From G963665495 sp963677785 (GTDB taxonomy: Bacteria; Desulfobacterota; Desulfovibrionia; Desulfovibrionales; Desulfovibrionaceae): a stretch of 64,000 nucleotides of DNA. Position 1 is the stretch's first letter; each line of letters starts with the position of its first letter. Shown one piece after another: positions 1 through 10,479 of the stretch. The position numbers and the translations under genes were made by a program. The notes under the pieces were generated by a model. It was not told the DNA's origin. It did not search any database and was given only the letters and a program-made list of their open reading frames with translations. The DNA is taken from the NCBI GenBank assembly GCA_963677785.2, contig CAXXDH010000003.1, forward strand, positions 2,046,001 to 2,110,000, given 5' to 3'.

Positions 1-3000
1 GGCCATGACGTAGGGCTCTACTTTGTATATTTCGGTCTGCTCGGCTGTAAGTGCATGGTTTATGGGGTTGATCATACGGAAAAGTTCCCAGGCGCGTCGA
101 TTGTCGTCCAACCGTGCAAAGGCCATGGCCGCCCAGATGGCGGCGTGAGTATACTGGCCGCCGTTTTCCCGTACCCCCGGAGCGTAGCCCTTGATGTAGC
201 CGGGATTGAGCGCAGAGGTGTCGAAAGGCGGGTCCAACAATTGCACCAAGCCTTGCTCTCGGCGGACCAAGCGCTGGTCCACTGCCTCCATGGCCCGACG
301 CGAACGCTTGAGCTCTCCGGCTCCCGACAGCACGGACCAGCTTTGGGAGATGGAATCGATCTGGCACTCGGGGTTTTCTGATGACCCGAGCGGTGTTCCG
401 TCGTCAAAATAGGCGCGGCGATACCACTCGCCGTCCCAACCGCTGGCCTCGATGCTGCGGCGCAGTTTCTCCGCCTCGCTGCCGCAGAGTTCTGCAAAGA
501 TTTCGTCGTCATGGGATATGGCAATTGCGGTGAAACTCATGAGCACGTCAAAGAGAAAGAAGCCCAGCCACACGCTCTCGCCCTTGCCTTCCCGACCCAC
601 ATGGTCCATGCCATCGTTCCAGTCGCCTGAACCTATGAGCGGCAGGCCGTGCGTGCCGTAGCAAAGGCCATGTTCTATGGCGCGGGTGCAATGCTCGTAT
701 AGGCTGGCCACCTCATCGGAGGTTCCCGGCAGGTCATAGTAGGAGTCCTCGTTCGCCTTCAGCGTGCGACCCCGCAGAAAGCCAACGGGCTCGTCCAGCA
801 CGCCGGTGTCTCCGGTGGTGCGTACGTAGCGAGTCACGGCTAGCGGTAGCCAGAGGTAGTCATCGGAGCAGTTGGTTCTGACGCCTCGGCCCGTTGGCGG
901 GTGCCACCAATGCTGCACATCCCCTTCCTCAAACTGACGGCTGGCGCAGAGCAGCACGTGTTCGCGCACGAGTTCCGGCCGGGCGTGAATGAGGGCCATG
1001 ACGTCCTGCAACTGGTCACGAAAGCCGAACGCGCCGCCGGATTGATAGGTGGCGCACCGTGCCCATAGACGGCAGGCCAGGGTCTGATAGAGGATCCAAC
1101 CGTTGGCCAATACATTGAACGTCTGATCCGGGGTCTGCACATGCACTGCCCCCAAGGTATGCGTCCAGTGCTGCCAAACCATGTCCAGCGCCATGCGCGC
1201 GGCGGTCGGCCCACGGAAGCGTTGGACCAGACGCTTGGCGTCCGCAAGGTCGCGCCCCACGCCAAGCCGAAAAATTATCTCGCGTTCCTGCTCCGCCTCC
1301 AGTTCGAAGCTCACCTGGATGGCCGCACAAGGATCCAGGGCTGCCCCCACTCTGCCGGAAAGTCGGGTGCGCATCATGGCGGCCGGGGCATTCAGCGTAC
1401 CGCCACGGCCCAGGAATTCCGCCCGGTCACCGCTCACGGTACGCTTGGTTTCGTCAACATCGAAGAAGGCCGTCCGATCAGTGAATTCGGTATTGTAAGG
1501 GTTTCGGGCAAAAAGCGCACCGCTGTTCGGGTCGATTTCGGTGACCACGTGCTCGGCGGTCTTGCTGCGCAAATCACCCAGCACCCATTCGGCATAGCCG
1601 GTGGCCGAGAGCCTGCGAGTCCGGCCCGACTCGTTACGGACTTTCAGCACTGCGAATTTGACTGCGGCGTCGAGAGCTACATAAATCCAGAGTTCGGTGG
1701 CGACGCCGCGCTCGACGTGCTCGAAGACGCTGTAACCGAAACCGTGGCGGGTAGCGTAGGGCGTTGTTCCGCGACAGGGCAAAGGCGTAGGCGACCAGAA
1801 ATGGCCGCGCTCCTCGTCGCGGAGGTAGAAGGCCTCGCCTCGCGAATCGCTTACGGGATCGTTGTCCCAGGGGGTCAGGCGAAATTCGTGGGCGTTCTCG
1901 CTCCAGGTGCAGGCCATGCCGCTCTCAGAGATCATGGTGCCGAAAACCGGATTGGCCAGCACGTTAATCCAGGGTGTGGGCGTCTGTTGTCCGTGGGCCG
2001 TGGTGATGACATATTCCCGGCCGTCCGGAGTGAAGCCTCCCACGCCATTGGAGAAACTCAAGTCCTGTCGCGGCAGCGCATCCACGGCAGGAGGCGCGGC
2101 GCGCAGAGGGCGTGTTGGGGTGAGTTGGGGCATATTGCTTTCCGCCAGGCTGCGGCCGCCAATTTGTTCAGCCAAGGTCCCCCGAGAGTCGGTGATGATT
2201 ACTCGGGCCACGGCCTGGAACAGGATACGGTCCTCTTCGGCGATGCGGTCCGCAGGCCGGACGAATATTCCCCCGGGCCGTTCAGTCAGTTCGTCTTTGG
2301 CGCCTGCGGCAATGAGCCCCATGATCTGGTTATGGAGGGTCTGCCTATAGCCCGCGTCGTCCTCGTTCCAGATTACCAGGTCCACGGCCAGCCCCTTGAG
2401 TCGCCAATAGGCGTGGGCTTGCACCAGTTGGCGCACCAATTCGATGTTCGCCACATCCTCGATTTGCAACAGTACAATAGGTAGATCGCCAGAAACAGAA
2501 TAGCCCCATAGTCCTGATTGACCCCGTTGGTTCTTGATGAGTGTGTCTGGTTCGGCCCTTAGCGCTGCATTGGCGAACAGGATAGAACCGGCCAATTTTC
2601 CGTAGAGCTGCGCTTCCGTCTCTGAGGCGTTCAATTGGCGCAATTGTACTTGGCTGTGCGTCCATGCCAGGTCGAAGACGCGGTCGGCCAAGCGTCGATC
2701 CTGGTATTTCTCCATCAGCCTAAAACTTTGGTCACGGGTTTTGGCAATGCCGTAGATCATGTCGATGGTCACGAACTCGCCCGGCTCAAGCGTTATCCGC
2801 TGGCGGATGGCCGCATTGGGATCAAGCACCGATCCTTCGCTGTTCGAAAGCGAGTCTGCATATTCGGCTGCGTCCGCATGCAATGCCAGAGGGGCGGCAG
2901 AGGTATTGCCGCGGCCAATGAAGCGCATACGATCGGTTTCATAGGAGACGTGTTTAATATCAGAACTGCGAACGACCATCATGTGCAGCATGAAGGGCGT

Positions 3001-6000
3001 CTCTTCATCCTGGGAGCGGGGCCTACGGGTACAGAGGATGGCCTGGTTGCCATGGATGATCTCAGTCTGTACAAAGAGATTGCTATAGGCCGGATGCAGC
3101 GCGTCTGCCGCTTGAGGGGCCATTGCCACTTCCGCATAGCTTGTCACATCCATAGCTCGCCGCGTGCGTGCTCGGTTGCTGACACGCAGCCGGCGTAACT
3201 CGACGTCGTCCCCGGGCGAAACAGCGATCTCGGTATATGCGTCATAGTTGTGTACGCGACAGTTGAATTCGGCCTTGCCTTCCGAAAAAATCACCTTGAA
3301 AGCCTTCGGTGGATTGCGTGTCGGCTGATGGGTTGTGGACCAGAATTCTCGGCTGTCCACGTCCCGCAGGTAGCAGAATATGCCCCGGTTGTCGCAGGTG
3401 GGATCCTCGCGCCAACGGGTCACGGCGAGTTCCTCCCAACGGCTGTACCCGCTTCCGGAATTGGTGATCATGACATGATATCGACCGTTGGAGAGGAGTT
3501 GCACCTCCGGACTCGGCGTGTCGGGAGTGTCGTAGAAACGCGTGGACGTATTCTCAGCAGTGGCAGCCAAGTGTATCTCGGCAAGTTCCGAGGTATGGGC
3601 ATAAACCATTGCTGCTTGAGGGATACGCTCCTGAAGCAGGGGAAGCGTGGCCTGGAATCGGAGATCGGATTCGAAGCGTCGTTGCATCGGGAACTCAAGA
3701 AGTGCTCCTGCCAGGGATAGAAGGGTCATTCCCTGGTGATGGGCCATGAAAGAACGGACGATAGCATTTTTCTGCCCACTCGGCAGGCGTGAGGAGGTGA
3801 AGTCAACGGCCTCGTACAATCCATAACGGGCTTCAAGCCCCTCTCCCGCCAGGCGTTCCAGGTTTCTGCAGGCCTCCTTCGGGTTCACCAGGAGCGCCAA
3901 AGCAGTGGCATACGGCGCAATGACCATGTCGGAGGCAAGGCCACGCTTGAGCCCCAGACCGGGTACGCCGAATGCTTGGTACTGGTAGTTCCGGTGGGCA
4001 TCAATGGCGTTGTAGCCGCATTCCGAAATACCCCAGGGCACGCCAATCTTCCTACCGTACTCGATCTGCCGGGCCACAGCCGCCTTGGTGGTCTGGTCAA
4101 GCAAGGTGTGCTCATACGTGGGCATCACCAGATTAGGCATCAGGTATTCGAACATGGAGCCGCTCCAAGAGAGCAGGATCGGCGCCCCTCCGGCGGAGGT
4201 GAGCAATCGCCCCAAGGCGAACCAGCTTTCCTGCGGCAACTGCCCTTGAGCGATAGCCACGAAGGTTGTGAGCCGCGCCTCCGAGGCGAGCAGATCGTAG
4301 AAGCTCTGATCCCTGCGGAGTTCGTCCACATTGTAGCCAATGGCAAGCAAATGCCGCGTATCATCGTACAGGAATCCGTACTCCATTTGAGCCATCACGT
4401 CACAGTCTTGGGCGAGTGCGTTCAGACGTGTCAGTCTGGATTTGGCCTGTTGGCGGACAGCGCTGATCATGTCTCCCAACTCCGCAGCCTGCGCCGCTGT
4501 CGAGACGGACCTGAACCGGGTTTCCAGAGCAGCCAGCCCGCCCAATGTGGGGATCTCATCCAGAAAAGCCAGTTCTTTACTGAATTCGCGTGGAGACGCC
4601 GCCCAAGGAGTCAGCAAGCCCAATTCAGCCAGGGCGTCCCTGCATTGCACGGCAAAGGCCTGAATCCAGCAATGCAAGGAGCAGTCGAAGGTCGAAGTTT
4701 TGAAATCCTGACTGGCGGCCACCACCTCCACGGACGCTGTCAGACGTTCCAGACAGAGACGCGTGGCGCTCAATGTGACGGGCGGGTTGAGTGCGATCGA
4801 GCTCATCTCCTGGCGCAGAGTCTCCAAGAGAGCTGGGGGAGCGGTTGGCAGATCGTCGGGCAGTTCGTCCAACGCAATGCCTAAAGCGTCGTCAAGGCTC
4901 TCGAACAGTCTGGGAGAGAGAATTCGATCCTCACTCAAGGCGAGCAGGCCCGCGCGCAAGGTCAGGAGATGCCCGGCCAGGTTCCCGGAGTCAACAGAGG
5001 AAACATAACGGGGCGGGAGCGGCTGCAGGGTGCGGGTGTCGTACCAGTTGAAGAAGTGGCCCTCGTAGCGGGGCAGACGCCCCATGGTTTCCAAGGCCCG
5101 CGAAGTGCGCTCCATCAGCCGACCGCAGGAGATGAAGCCGAAGTCGAACGCGGAAAGATTCACCAGAAGGGCCAGCCCCATATTCGTGGGCGATGTCCGG
5201 TGAGCCGTGGCGGTCACAGGTTGTTCCTGAAAGTTGTCAGGGGGTAAGAAGTTGTCCTCCTCACCGACGAAGGTCTCGAAAAAGAACCATGTTTTGCGGG
5301 CTATCCTTCGCATGAACAGGCCCTGGGCTTCGGTGAGCCGCTCTTGGCGTCGGGTGATTGGCTGACTGATCCACCATGCCAGGGCCGGCGAGACAAGCCA
5401 TAGGCCCAACACCGGTCCGGCCGCAAGCAATGCAGACGGGGTGACTGCAATCAGGGCAAGGGCTGTGGCTAAGGCAAGGAATGGCCCAAACCACATGATC
5501 CGGTAGGAGCCTATGAGTTCCATGCAGCCTTTATTCCCCTCTCCGCCAGAAGGGGCCCACTCCAAAAGCCCTTTATGTGAGACGAGCATTCTCCAAGTAG
5601 CGCTCATCAAGGCGTTGAGGCTGTAGTATGCCTCATAGGGCAGGCAAACCAGAAAAAAGACCGCCTGAGCGAAATGCTTAGGCAGCAGGCTCACTATGGT
5701 TGATATGTGTTGTCTGACAGGCATATCTGCAGGTCTTTGCAGTGCGCTCTGCACCGCGGTGATGACCGACGGCAGCAGAATGATGCTGCAGACAGCTATG
5801 GTCCAGAACCAGGCGGAAGCCAGAGCGGTCCATCCTGCCAGCAGAAGCAGGGTCAGTGCAGCGGCAATCAGACTGCGACGCAGGTTGTCCAGGATCTTCC
5901 ATCGCGACAGGAGAGAAAGCGGGTTTTTCCGCCGACAGGCGTCAGCGCCGGGAACGCCGGGCAACAGCCAGCGTGCAATCTGCCAATCTCCGCGAATCCA

Positions 6001-8371
6001 GCGCTTTCTGCGTTTCACATCCTCGCAGTAGCTGGGGGGGGAATTCTCGAACAGCTGCACGTCGCTCAGGAGTCCCGCCCTGGCGTAGCAGCCCTCCAAA
6101 AGATCGTGGCTCAGGATGCGGTTTTCCGGGAAGCCTCCGCCAAGGGTGCGCTCGAAGGCCTCGACTTCGTAGATGCCTTTGCCGATGAACGAGCCTTCGC
6201 CGAACAGGTCCTGGTAAACGTCAGAGATTGCTCGGGTGTATGGGTCGATACCAACTTCACTGGCGCACATACGCGCATAGCGCGACCGGTTGGCGCCAGA
6301 CAGGTTGGCAGCCACTCGCGGCTGGAGGATACCGTAGCCGCCGACAACACGCGTGCCGCCTGGACCGTATCGCGGACGGTTCAGCGGATGCGCCATTGCG
6401 CCAACAAACAATCGGGCGCAATCCCGGGGCAGTTGTGTGTCGGTATCCAAAGTAATGACGTACTTGACCCCCAACAGAACGCTCACGTCACCGACAATCA
6501 GAGCAAAGGGTGCAATTTCGCCGGAACGCAGCAGGGAGTTCAAGTCCGCTAGCTTGCCGCGCTTACGTTCATAGCCCATCCAGAACCGTTCCGGAGGATT
6601 ATAGCGTCGTGGCCGGTGGAATAGGTAGAAATAGTCGCCCGTCGGACTTGGATATTTGTTGTTAAGCCCCTCTATGCCTTGTTGAGCAAGACGCGTCAGG
6701 AAGGCGTCTTCGGGCAGCGTTTCCTCGGCAGCGTCGCTGAGATCCGTCAACAATCCAAAATGCAGGTTTTTGTCCCGGTTGGCCAGAAAATGAACTTCCA
6801 GATTCTTGATCAGGGCTTCGATTGCCGGGCCGCTGGTCAGCATGGTCGGGACCACGACCAGGGTGCGTCGGTCCTCCGGGATTCCCTTTGAATAATCGAG
6901 GCGCGGCAAAGAGTGCGGCGTGGTCAGCAGGGTTGCCAGCCAATTTACCAGGGCCACCACCAAGTGACTGGCGCATAAGAGTAGAAGCAGAGTCATTGGA
7001 GCCAGGCTCCATGCCTTTAGTCCATCGGCCTGCGCCTTTGCTGCGAATCCTCCGGCGAAGAGCACGGTCAACAGCAGAATGCTGCCACCGTATAGCAGTA
7101 GGGGAAACCTGCTGGCCGCCGCATACATGGATTCGGCTAGCGAGTTGCGCACCTGCGCCGATCTTTTAAGTTGGGCCAAACCCTCATCGATGAGGTAGTA
7201 GCCTACATGAGCTGTGAGGGCGTCTTCGCCATTTCTGGTTGCCCCCTCCCTGGCGAGGTCGATGGCCTTGTGCGCAAGCTCGGCTTCAGAGAGGGGACTC
7301 TTCCTGGCCGTGCGCTCCACCTTGTGGCGATAGCGATCACGGGTAGCAAAATCCATAATGCCATATATGTGCGCTGGGTCTTCTCTCAGAGTTTTTTCGA
7401 CAAGGCTCGTGGATTCAACGAATTCGCGCCAGTCTATTGCGCTGAGGGAACGTAAAACTGCCAATACTGTTTCTCATGGAGACCTGTTCGGCGGATTGGT
7501 GCTGGTTTTCCAAGAACACCAACTGCTCGATGGTCACCCCAGATCCGGAGAGCTGCTGCTCGATCCAAGTCAGCGGCAAGGCCAGGGCCGCCCCCTTGCC
7601 GTGCAGATGACGGGAGAGTTCCGCCACGAACGATCTCGTCATGGGCGGATTGGAGCGCGCCATGTCGGCAATGGTCAGGATAAGGCTTTGCGGCTGTTTG
7701 GCGGCAACCTTGATCATCTGCTCGGCCCAGGCGGCAGCGCGGTTGCGTTCCTCCCTCTGGACTGCAAGGCGGGCGGTTACCCGACGCAAGTTCTCTATGA
7801 GCGCCAAGCGCAGCATGATCGGGATGGCCCAGAGTTCGCCCATGTTCAATGAAGTCATGGACTGATAGGCGATCACGAAACTTTTCAGGCTCTCCGGAGC
7901 CACTTGTCCATCACTGTGTGCAATGCTCTCCATGGCGAGGTCGTATACCCTCGGGAGTCCGGCTGAGGAACCACTCGCCAGGCAAGGCAACTCGCGGTTA
8001 TACCCCTTAGGAAGGTGAAGGCGGGCCGTGCGGATCTGTTCCTCGATCACATAATAGTTGTCCAACAGCCATTCGGCGGCTGGAGTAATCCGGTCGCCCG
8101 CCTTTACATCTTCCGTGAGTTGCGTATGGACATCGAGCAGCAGGGTCTCGTTTTCTGTCAACCGTCGAAGCAGTCGGGCGGGCGATCGCCCTGCCTCCAG
8201 CTTATGCAGGCTTGCGAGGACCTTGCCGTGCTGCTTCATCTGATCAGCACTGAACAGTTTTGAGTGCAGGGGCGGCTCTTCTTCCGCGCATTGGCGCGCC
8301 CCGCCTGATTTGCTCAGTCGGGCCCAGGCGCAAGAAATATGTTGGCTTATGTCCTTGTGGAGCATGCCCAT
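1..8371 (-). CDS. ndvB: Cyclic beta-1,2-glucan synthase (NdvB/ChvB type), frameshifted, 3' end outside window
   Basis: This gene makes an inner-membrane enzyme that polymerises UDP-glucose into beta-1,2-glucan, cyclises it and exports it to the periplasm, where such glucans act in osmoadaptation and surface interactions. The chosen start is the ATG at 8371, with AGGAGG nine bases upstream; an earlier in-frame codon at 8491 lacks such a site. The N-terminal region contains the family stretch AEWLLDNYYVIEEQIRTA. Next come several membrane segments and a glycosyltransferase core with a KRRKRWIRGDWQ motif near 5950-6020. The C-terminal half is GH94-like and includes GSGDWNDGMD near 610-645. The first frame ends at 7415. 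The family sequence continues in the neighbouring frame if one base of the A4 run at 7454-7457 is removed, and that frame stays open to the window edge. About 2,790 codons are visible, so only the last hundred or so residues are probably missing. The frameshift may inactivate the gene or be a sequencing error. Confidence 0.9.
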
Positions 8372-8650
8372 ATTGTTGTCCCTCCTCGCCAAAACAGTGG
8401 TCAAGCCCGCTGGGATTGAAGCTGGACTGACTGTGGAAATTGCCGGGCTGAGTCGGCAAGAGCCAGCACATTTACTTTCGCAGCGTGACAACCATTTTCA
8501 GCTTGAGTTGGTACGGACATGGAGGGAATTCCAACCGGCCAGGACGTCGTGACTCGTAAACGCGTCAAGGGGGCGAGGTTGTCCGGGGATGCTCTAATAT
8601 ATCATCTTGGTCCGGTTCAGGTCCAACAAAATGTTAATCCACTATTACTG

Positions 8651-8723
8651 ATGGGATGGCCCCACCCCTCCAATAGGGGTAGAGTCAAGGAACCTTAACA
8701 ACCTTGAAAAGGAGCCATCCCAT
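8651..8723 (+). promoter_or_regulatory. Inverted repeat able to sequester the transposase ribosome-binding region
   Basis: ATGGGATGGC at 8651-8660 is perfectly complementary to GCCATCCCAT at 8714-8723, which covers the end of the Shine-Dalgarno sequence and the AT of the start codon at 8722. A smaller hairpin, ACCCCT-CCAAT-AGGGGT at 8664-8680, lies between the arms. A transcript entering from outside the element would fold over the start codon, whereas one starting inside would not. Several IS families use such folding to limit transposase made from readthrough transcripts. Applying that role here is inference. Confidence 0.5.
8656..8668 (+). repeat. Left subterminal inverted repeat of the IS1111-group element
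   Basis: ATGGCCCCACCCC is the reverse complement, with one mismatch, of 10055-10067. The accompanying GAGTCAAG at 8682-8689 also has its complement inside the right end. Confidence 0.75.
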
Positions 8724-9753
8724 GAAAGATATTAGCATCATTGGAATCGACTTGGCAAAAAACAGTATGCAGCTTCACGGTGTCGATACCAAAGGACGCG
8801 TTGCTTTGAAAAAAACGCTCAAATGCGATAAAGCCATTGAATTTTTCGCCAACCTCTCCCCTTGTCTTGTTGGGATGGAGGCTTGCGCCACGTCCGCTTA
8901 CTGGGCGCGGACCATTGAATCTTGCGGGCACACAGTAAAACGCATCCATCCTCGCTTCGTTAAGCCATTTCTCATGGGCGATAAAAATGACGCCAACGAT
9001 GCGGCAGCGATCTGTGAGGCGGTTCAGCGTCCGCAGATGCGTTTTGTTCCCCATAAAAATCAGGAACAAGCCAACATCCAGGCCATTCATCGTGTCCGAA
9101 AAGGGTTCGTTCAAGATCGAACTGCGACGATAAACCAAATTCGAGGACTTCTTGCTGAGAACGGTATTGTATTGAAACAGGGAGCCTGTCATGTTCGCAG
9201 CTCTTTGATCGCAATAATTGATAATCAGGAAAGTGAACTCACAGGGACATTGCGAAAACTTCTCAGCGCATTGTACGAACATCTCCAGCACCTTGATAAG
9301 CAAATCGCGATACAAAGCACTGAGCTGCAGCAGCTTGCAAAGCAAAATAACAAGTGCAAACGTTTGGTGAAAGTTCCCGGCATTGGTTATCTTACCGCAA
9401 CCATTTTGCTGACCGTAACTGGCAGACCGACTGACTTTAAAAATGGCCGAGAATTTGCCGCGTTTCTGGGGCTTGTGCCTCGGCAATATTCCACAGGAGG
9501 CAAGTCGCGACTGTTCGGCATAATAAAGCGAGGCAATAGTGCCGTACGTACCTTGCTTATTCACGGAGCAAGAGCTGTATTGCGATCGATGAAGTTGGGG
9601 CATAAGCCTTTTGGCAATGGCCGGATGACCGTTTGGCTTGCAGAACTTTTGGAGCGCCGTGGCTATAATCGAACGTGTGTGGCGTTGGCGAATAAAATGG
9701 CGCGCATCGTCTGGAATATGATGGCGACAGGTGCTGAATTCCAGATGGCGTAA
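8722..9753 (+). CDS. IS110-family DEDD transposase (serine-containing recombinase)
   Basis: This 343-residue recombinase moves the element by a mechanism that, in this family, uses an element-encoded guide RNA. The N-terminal RuvC-like domain shows GIDLAKN, then VGMEAC, then DKNDANDAAAI, which supply the acidic residues. The C-terminal transposase-20 domain contains YSTGGK, whose serine is thought to be catalytic. The start is the ATG at 8722, preceded by AAAGGAG eight bases upstream; a TTG at 8704 in the same frame has no better site. The length is normal and there is no frameshift, so the element may be active. A long antisense frame over the same DNA is not a gene. Confidence 0.92.
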   Translation: MKDISIIGIDLAKNSMQLHGVDTKGRVALKKTLKCDKAIEFFANLSPCLVGMEACATSAYWARTIESCGHTVKRIHPRFVKPFLMGDKNDANDAAAICEAVQRPQMRFVPHKNQEQANIQAIHRVRKGFVQDRTATINQIRGLLAENGIVLKQGACHVRSSLIAIIDNQESELTGTLRKLLSALYEHLQHLDKQIAIQSTELQQLAKQNNKCKRLVKVPGIGYLTATILLTVTGRPTDFKNGREFAAFLGLVPRQYSTGGKSRLFGIIKRGNSAVRTLLIHGARAVLRSMKLGHKPFGNGRMTVWLAELLERRGYNRTCVALANKMARIVWNMMATGAEFQMA

Positions 9754-10045
9754 TTGAAAACCGCCAGTCACGCCGCTTGCAAGCACGACAGGCGTAAGTT
9801 TGTCGCTCGCAGGCAGCGCGCCAGGCTCGCGACAGTAAAAATATTTTTCCAACTGAGGATGCCAAGAAAAAAGTGATGAGAAGAAGGGGTCAGACCTGCT
9901 TCCGAAAAACCTGGCTGCTCCCATGGCGGAAATCGCCGAATTACCGATGAGGAACGGAAGCGCGGATACCCCATCTGGGCGCTGCCAATGCGGCAAGACG
10001 CCGGATATACGTGTGCATCTGTCCATTTTTCTTTCGATCTTTTCT
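9754..10045 (+). ncRNA. Noncoding 3' segment of the IS; candidate bridge (guide) RNA region
   Basis: About 290 bases between the transposase stop and the right repeat hold no plausible gene. Known IS110-family elements carry a structured bridge RNA in a noncoding end that pairs with donor and target DNA, and in the IS1111 group this lies downstream of the transposase. The position and length here fit. Local folding such as CGACA-TGTCG around 9787-9807 is visible. I could not identify the guide loops, so the RNA assignment is inferred from family architecture. Confidence 0.4.
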
Positions 10046-10054
10046 CTTGACTCC

Positions 10055-10067
10055 GGGGCGGGGCCAT
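10055..10067 (-). repeat. Right subterminal inverted repeat of the IS1111-group element
   Basis: GGGGCGGGGCCAT is the complement of the left repeat at 8656-8668, with one mismatch. CTTGACTC at 10046-10053 lies two bases inside it and mirrors 8682-8689. Confidence 0.75.
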
Positions 10068-10070
10068 ATA

Positions 10071-10200
10071 TGGGAGCAGGAATTACTCTACATGCTTGCT
10101 CCCAGGAATGCCGCGTGAAAACGCGGCCCGCCAGCGAGGCCAGCGGGAATTGACTTCCCGCGCAGCCAAGCTGAGCGTGCACAAAGTGAGAAACTTTGTG
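10071..10200. other. Cluster of four strong hairpins beside the IS right end
   Basis: Four perfect inverted repeats follow one another: TGGGAGCA/TGCTCCCA (10071-10104), CCGCGT-GAAA-ACGCGG with a GNRA-type loop (10111-10126), GCGGGAA-TTGAC-TTCCCGC (10143-10161) and CACAAAGT-GAGAA-ACTTTGTG (10180-10200). No coding frame explains them. They could be part of a structured RNA, the target at which the IS landed, or an older repetitive element. The rest of the gap, to 10479, shows no gene I can support. Confidence 0.5.
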
Positions 10201-10479
10201 CCCTGAGTAATATGTTGCATGACCCGATTGCGAGTCCTCGAACTTACGAGAATTTACGCCCTGGAGCGCTTGGAAAGCGTACCCGCTCGCGAACTGTTAA
10301 CCAGCATGCAGTAGTCCTCCGACTCGCCCTCGAATGGGCGTCGAAGAGTGACGACACATCGAAGCGTATCCTCCGGAAGTTCATTTCGGGAGGCAAAGAA
10401 GATCGACTTTGGTAGAAACCATAGGCAAAGCCCGGCAAGTGTTTCATCGGCAGGGGCGGAGCATCCAGCGCAAAGGGCG

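Larger units (their letters stand above)
8651..10075 (+). mobile_element. IS110-family insertion sequence, IS1111 group
   Basis: The element contains one DEDD transposase gene flanked by subterminal inverted repeats. The left copy ATGGCCCCACCCC (8656-8668) matches the right copy (10055-10067, reverse complement ATGGCCCCGCCCC) at 12 of 13 positions. A second inverted pair, GAGTCAAG at 8682-8689 and its complement at 10046-10053, lies just inside. Subterminal rather than terminal repeats, and no visible target duplication, fit the IS1111 group. The exact ends are uncertain by about ten bases on each side. The element sits between ndvB and the signalling genes and disrupts neither. Confidence 0.8.

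Noticed and set aside
1141..2484. A 447-codon plus-strand frame inside the glucan synthase gene
   Set aside because: It is an antisense shadow in GC-rich DNA. The minus frame matches the GH94-containing family throughout.
8695..10182. A 495-codon open frame on the minus strand across the IS element
   Set aside because: It is the antisense of the intact IS110-family transposase and its noncoding end, with no ribosome site or domain.
10231..10326. tRNA-Ser-like element (GCGAGTC/GACTCGC ends, CGCTTGGAAAGCG loop)
   Set aside because: The T-arm and D-arm do not form and the 3' end lacks a proper tRNA pattern, so the resemblance is partial.
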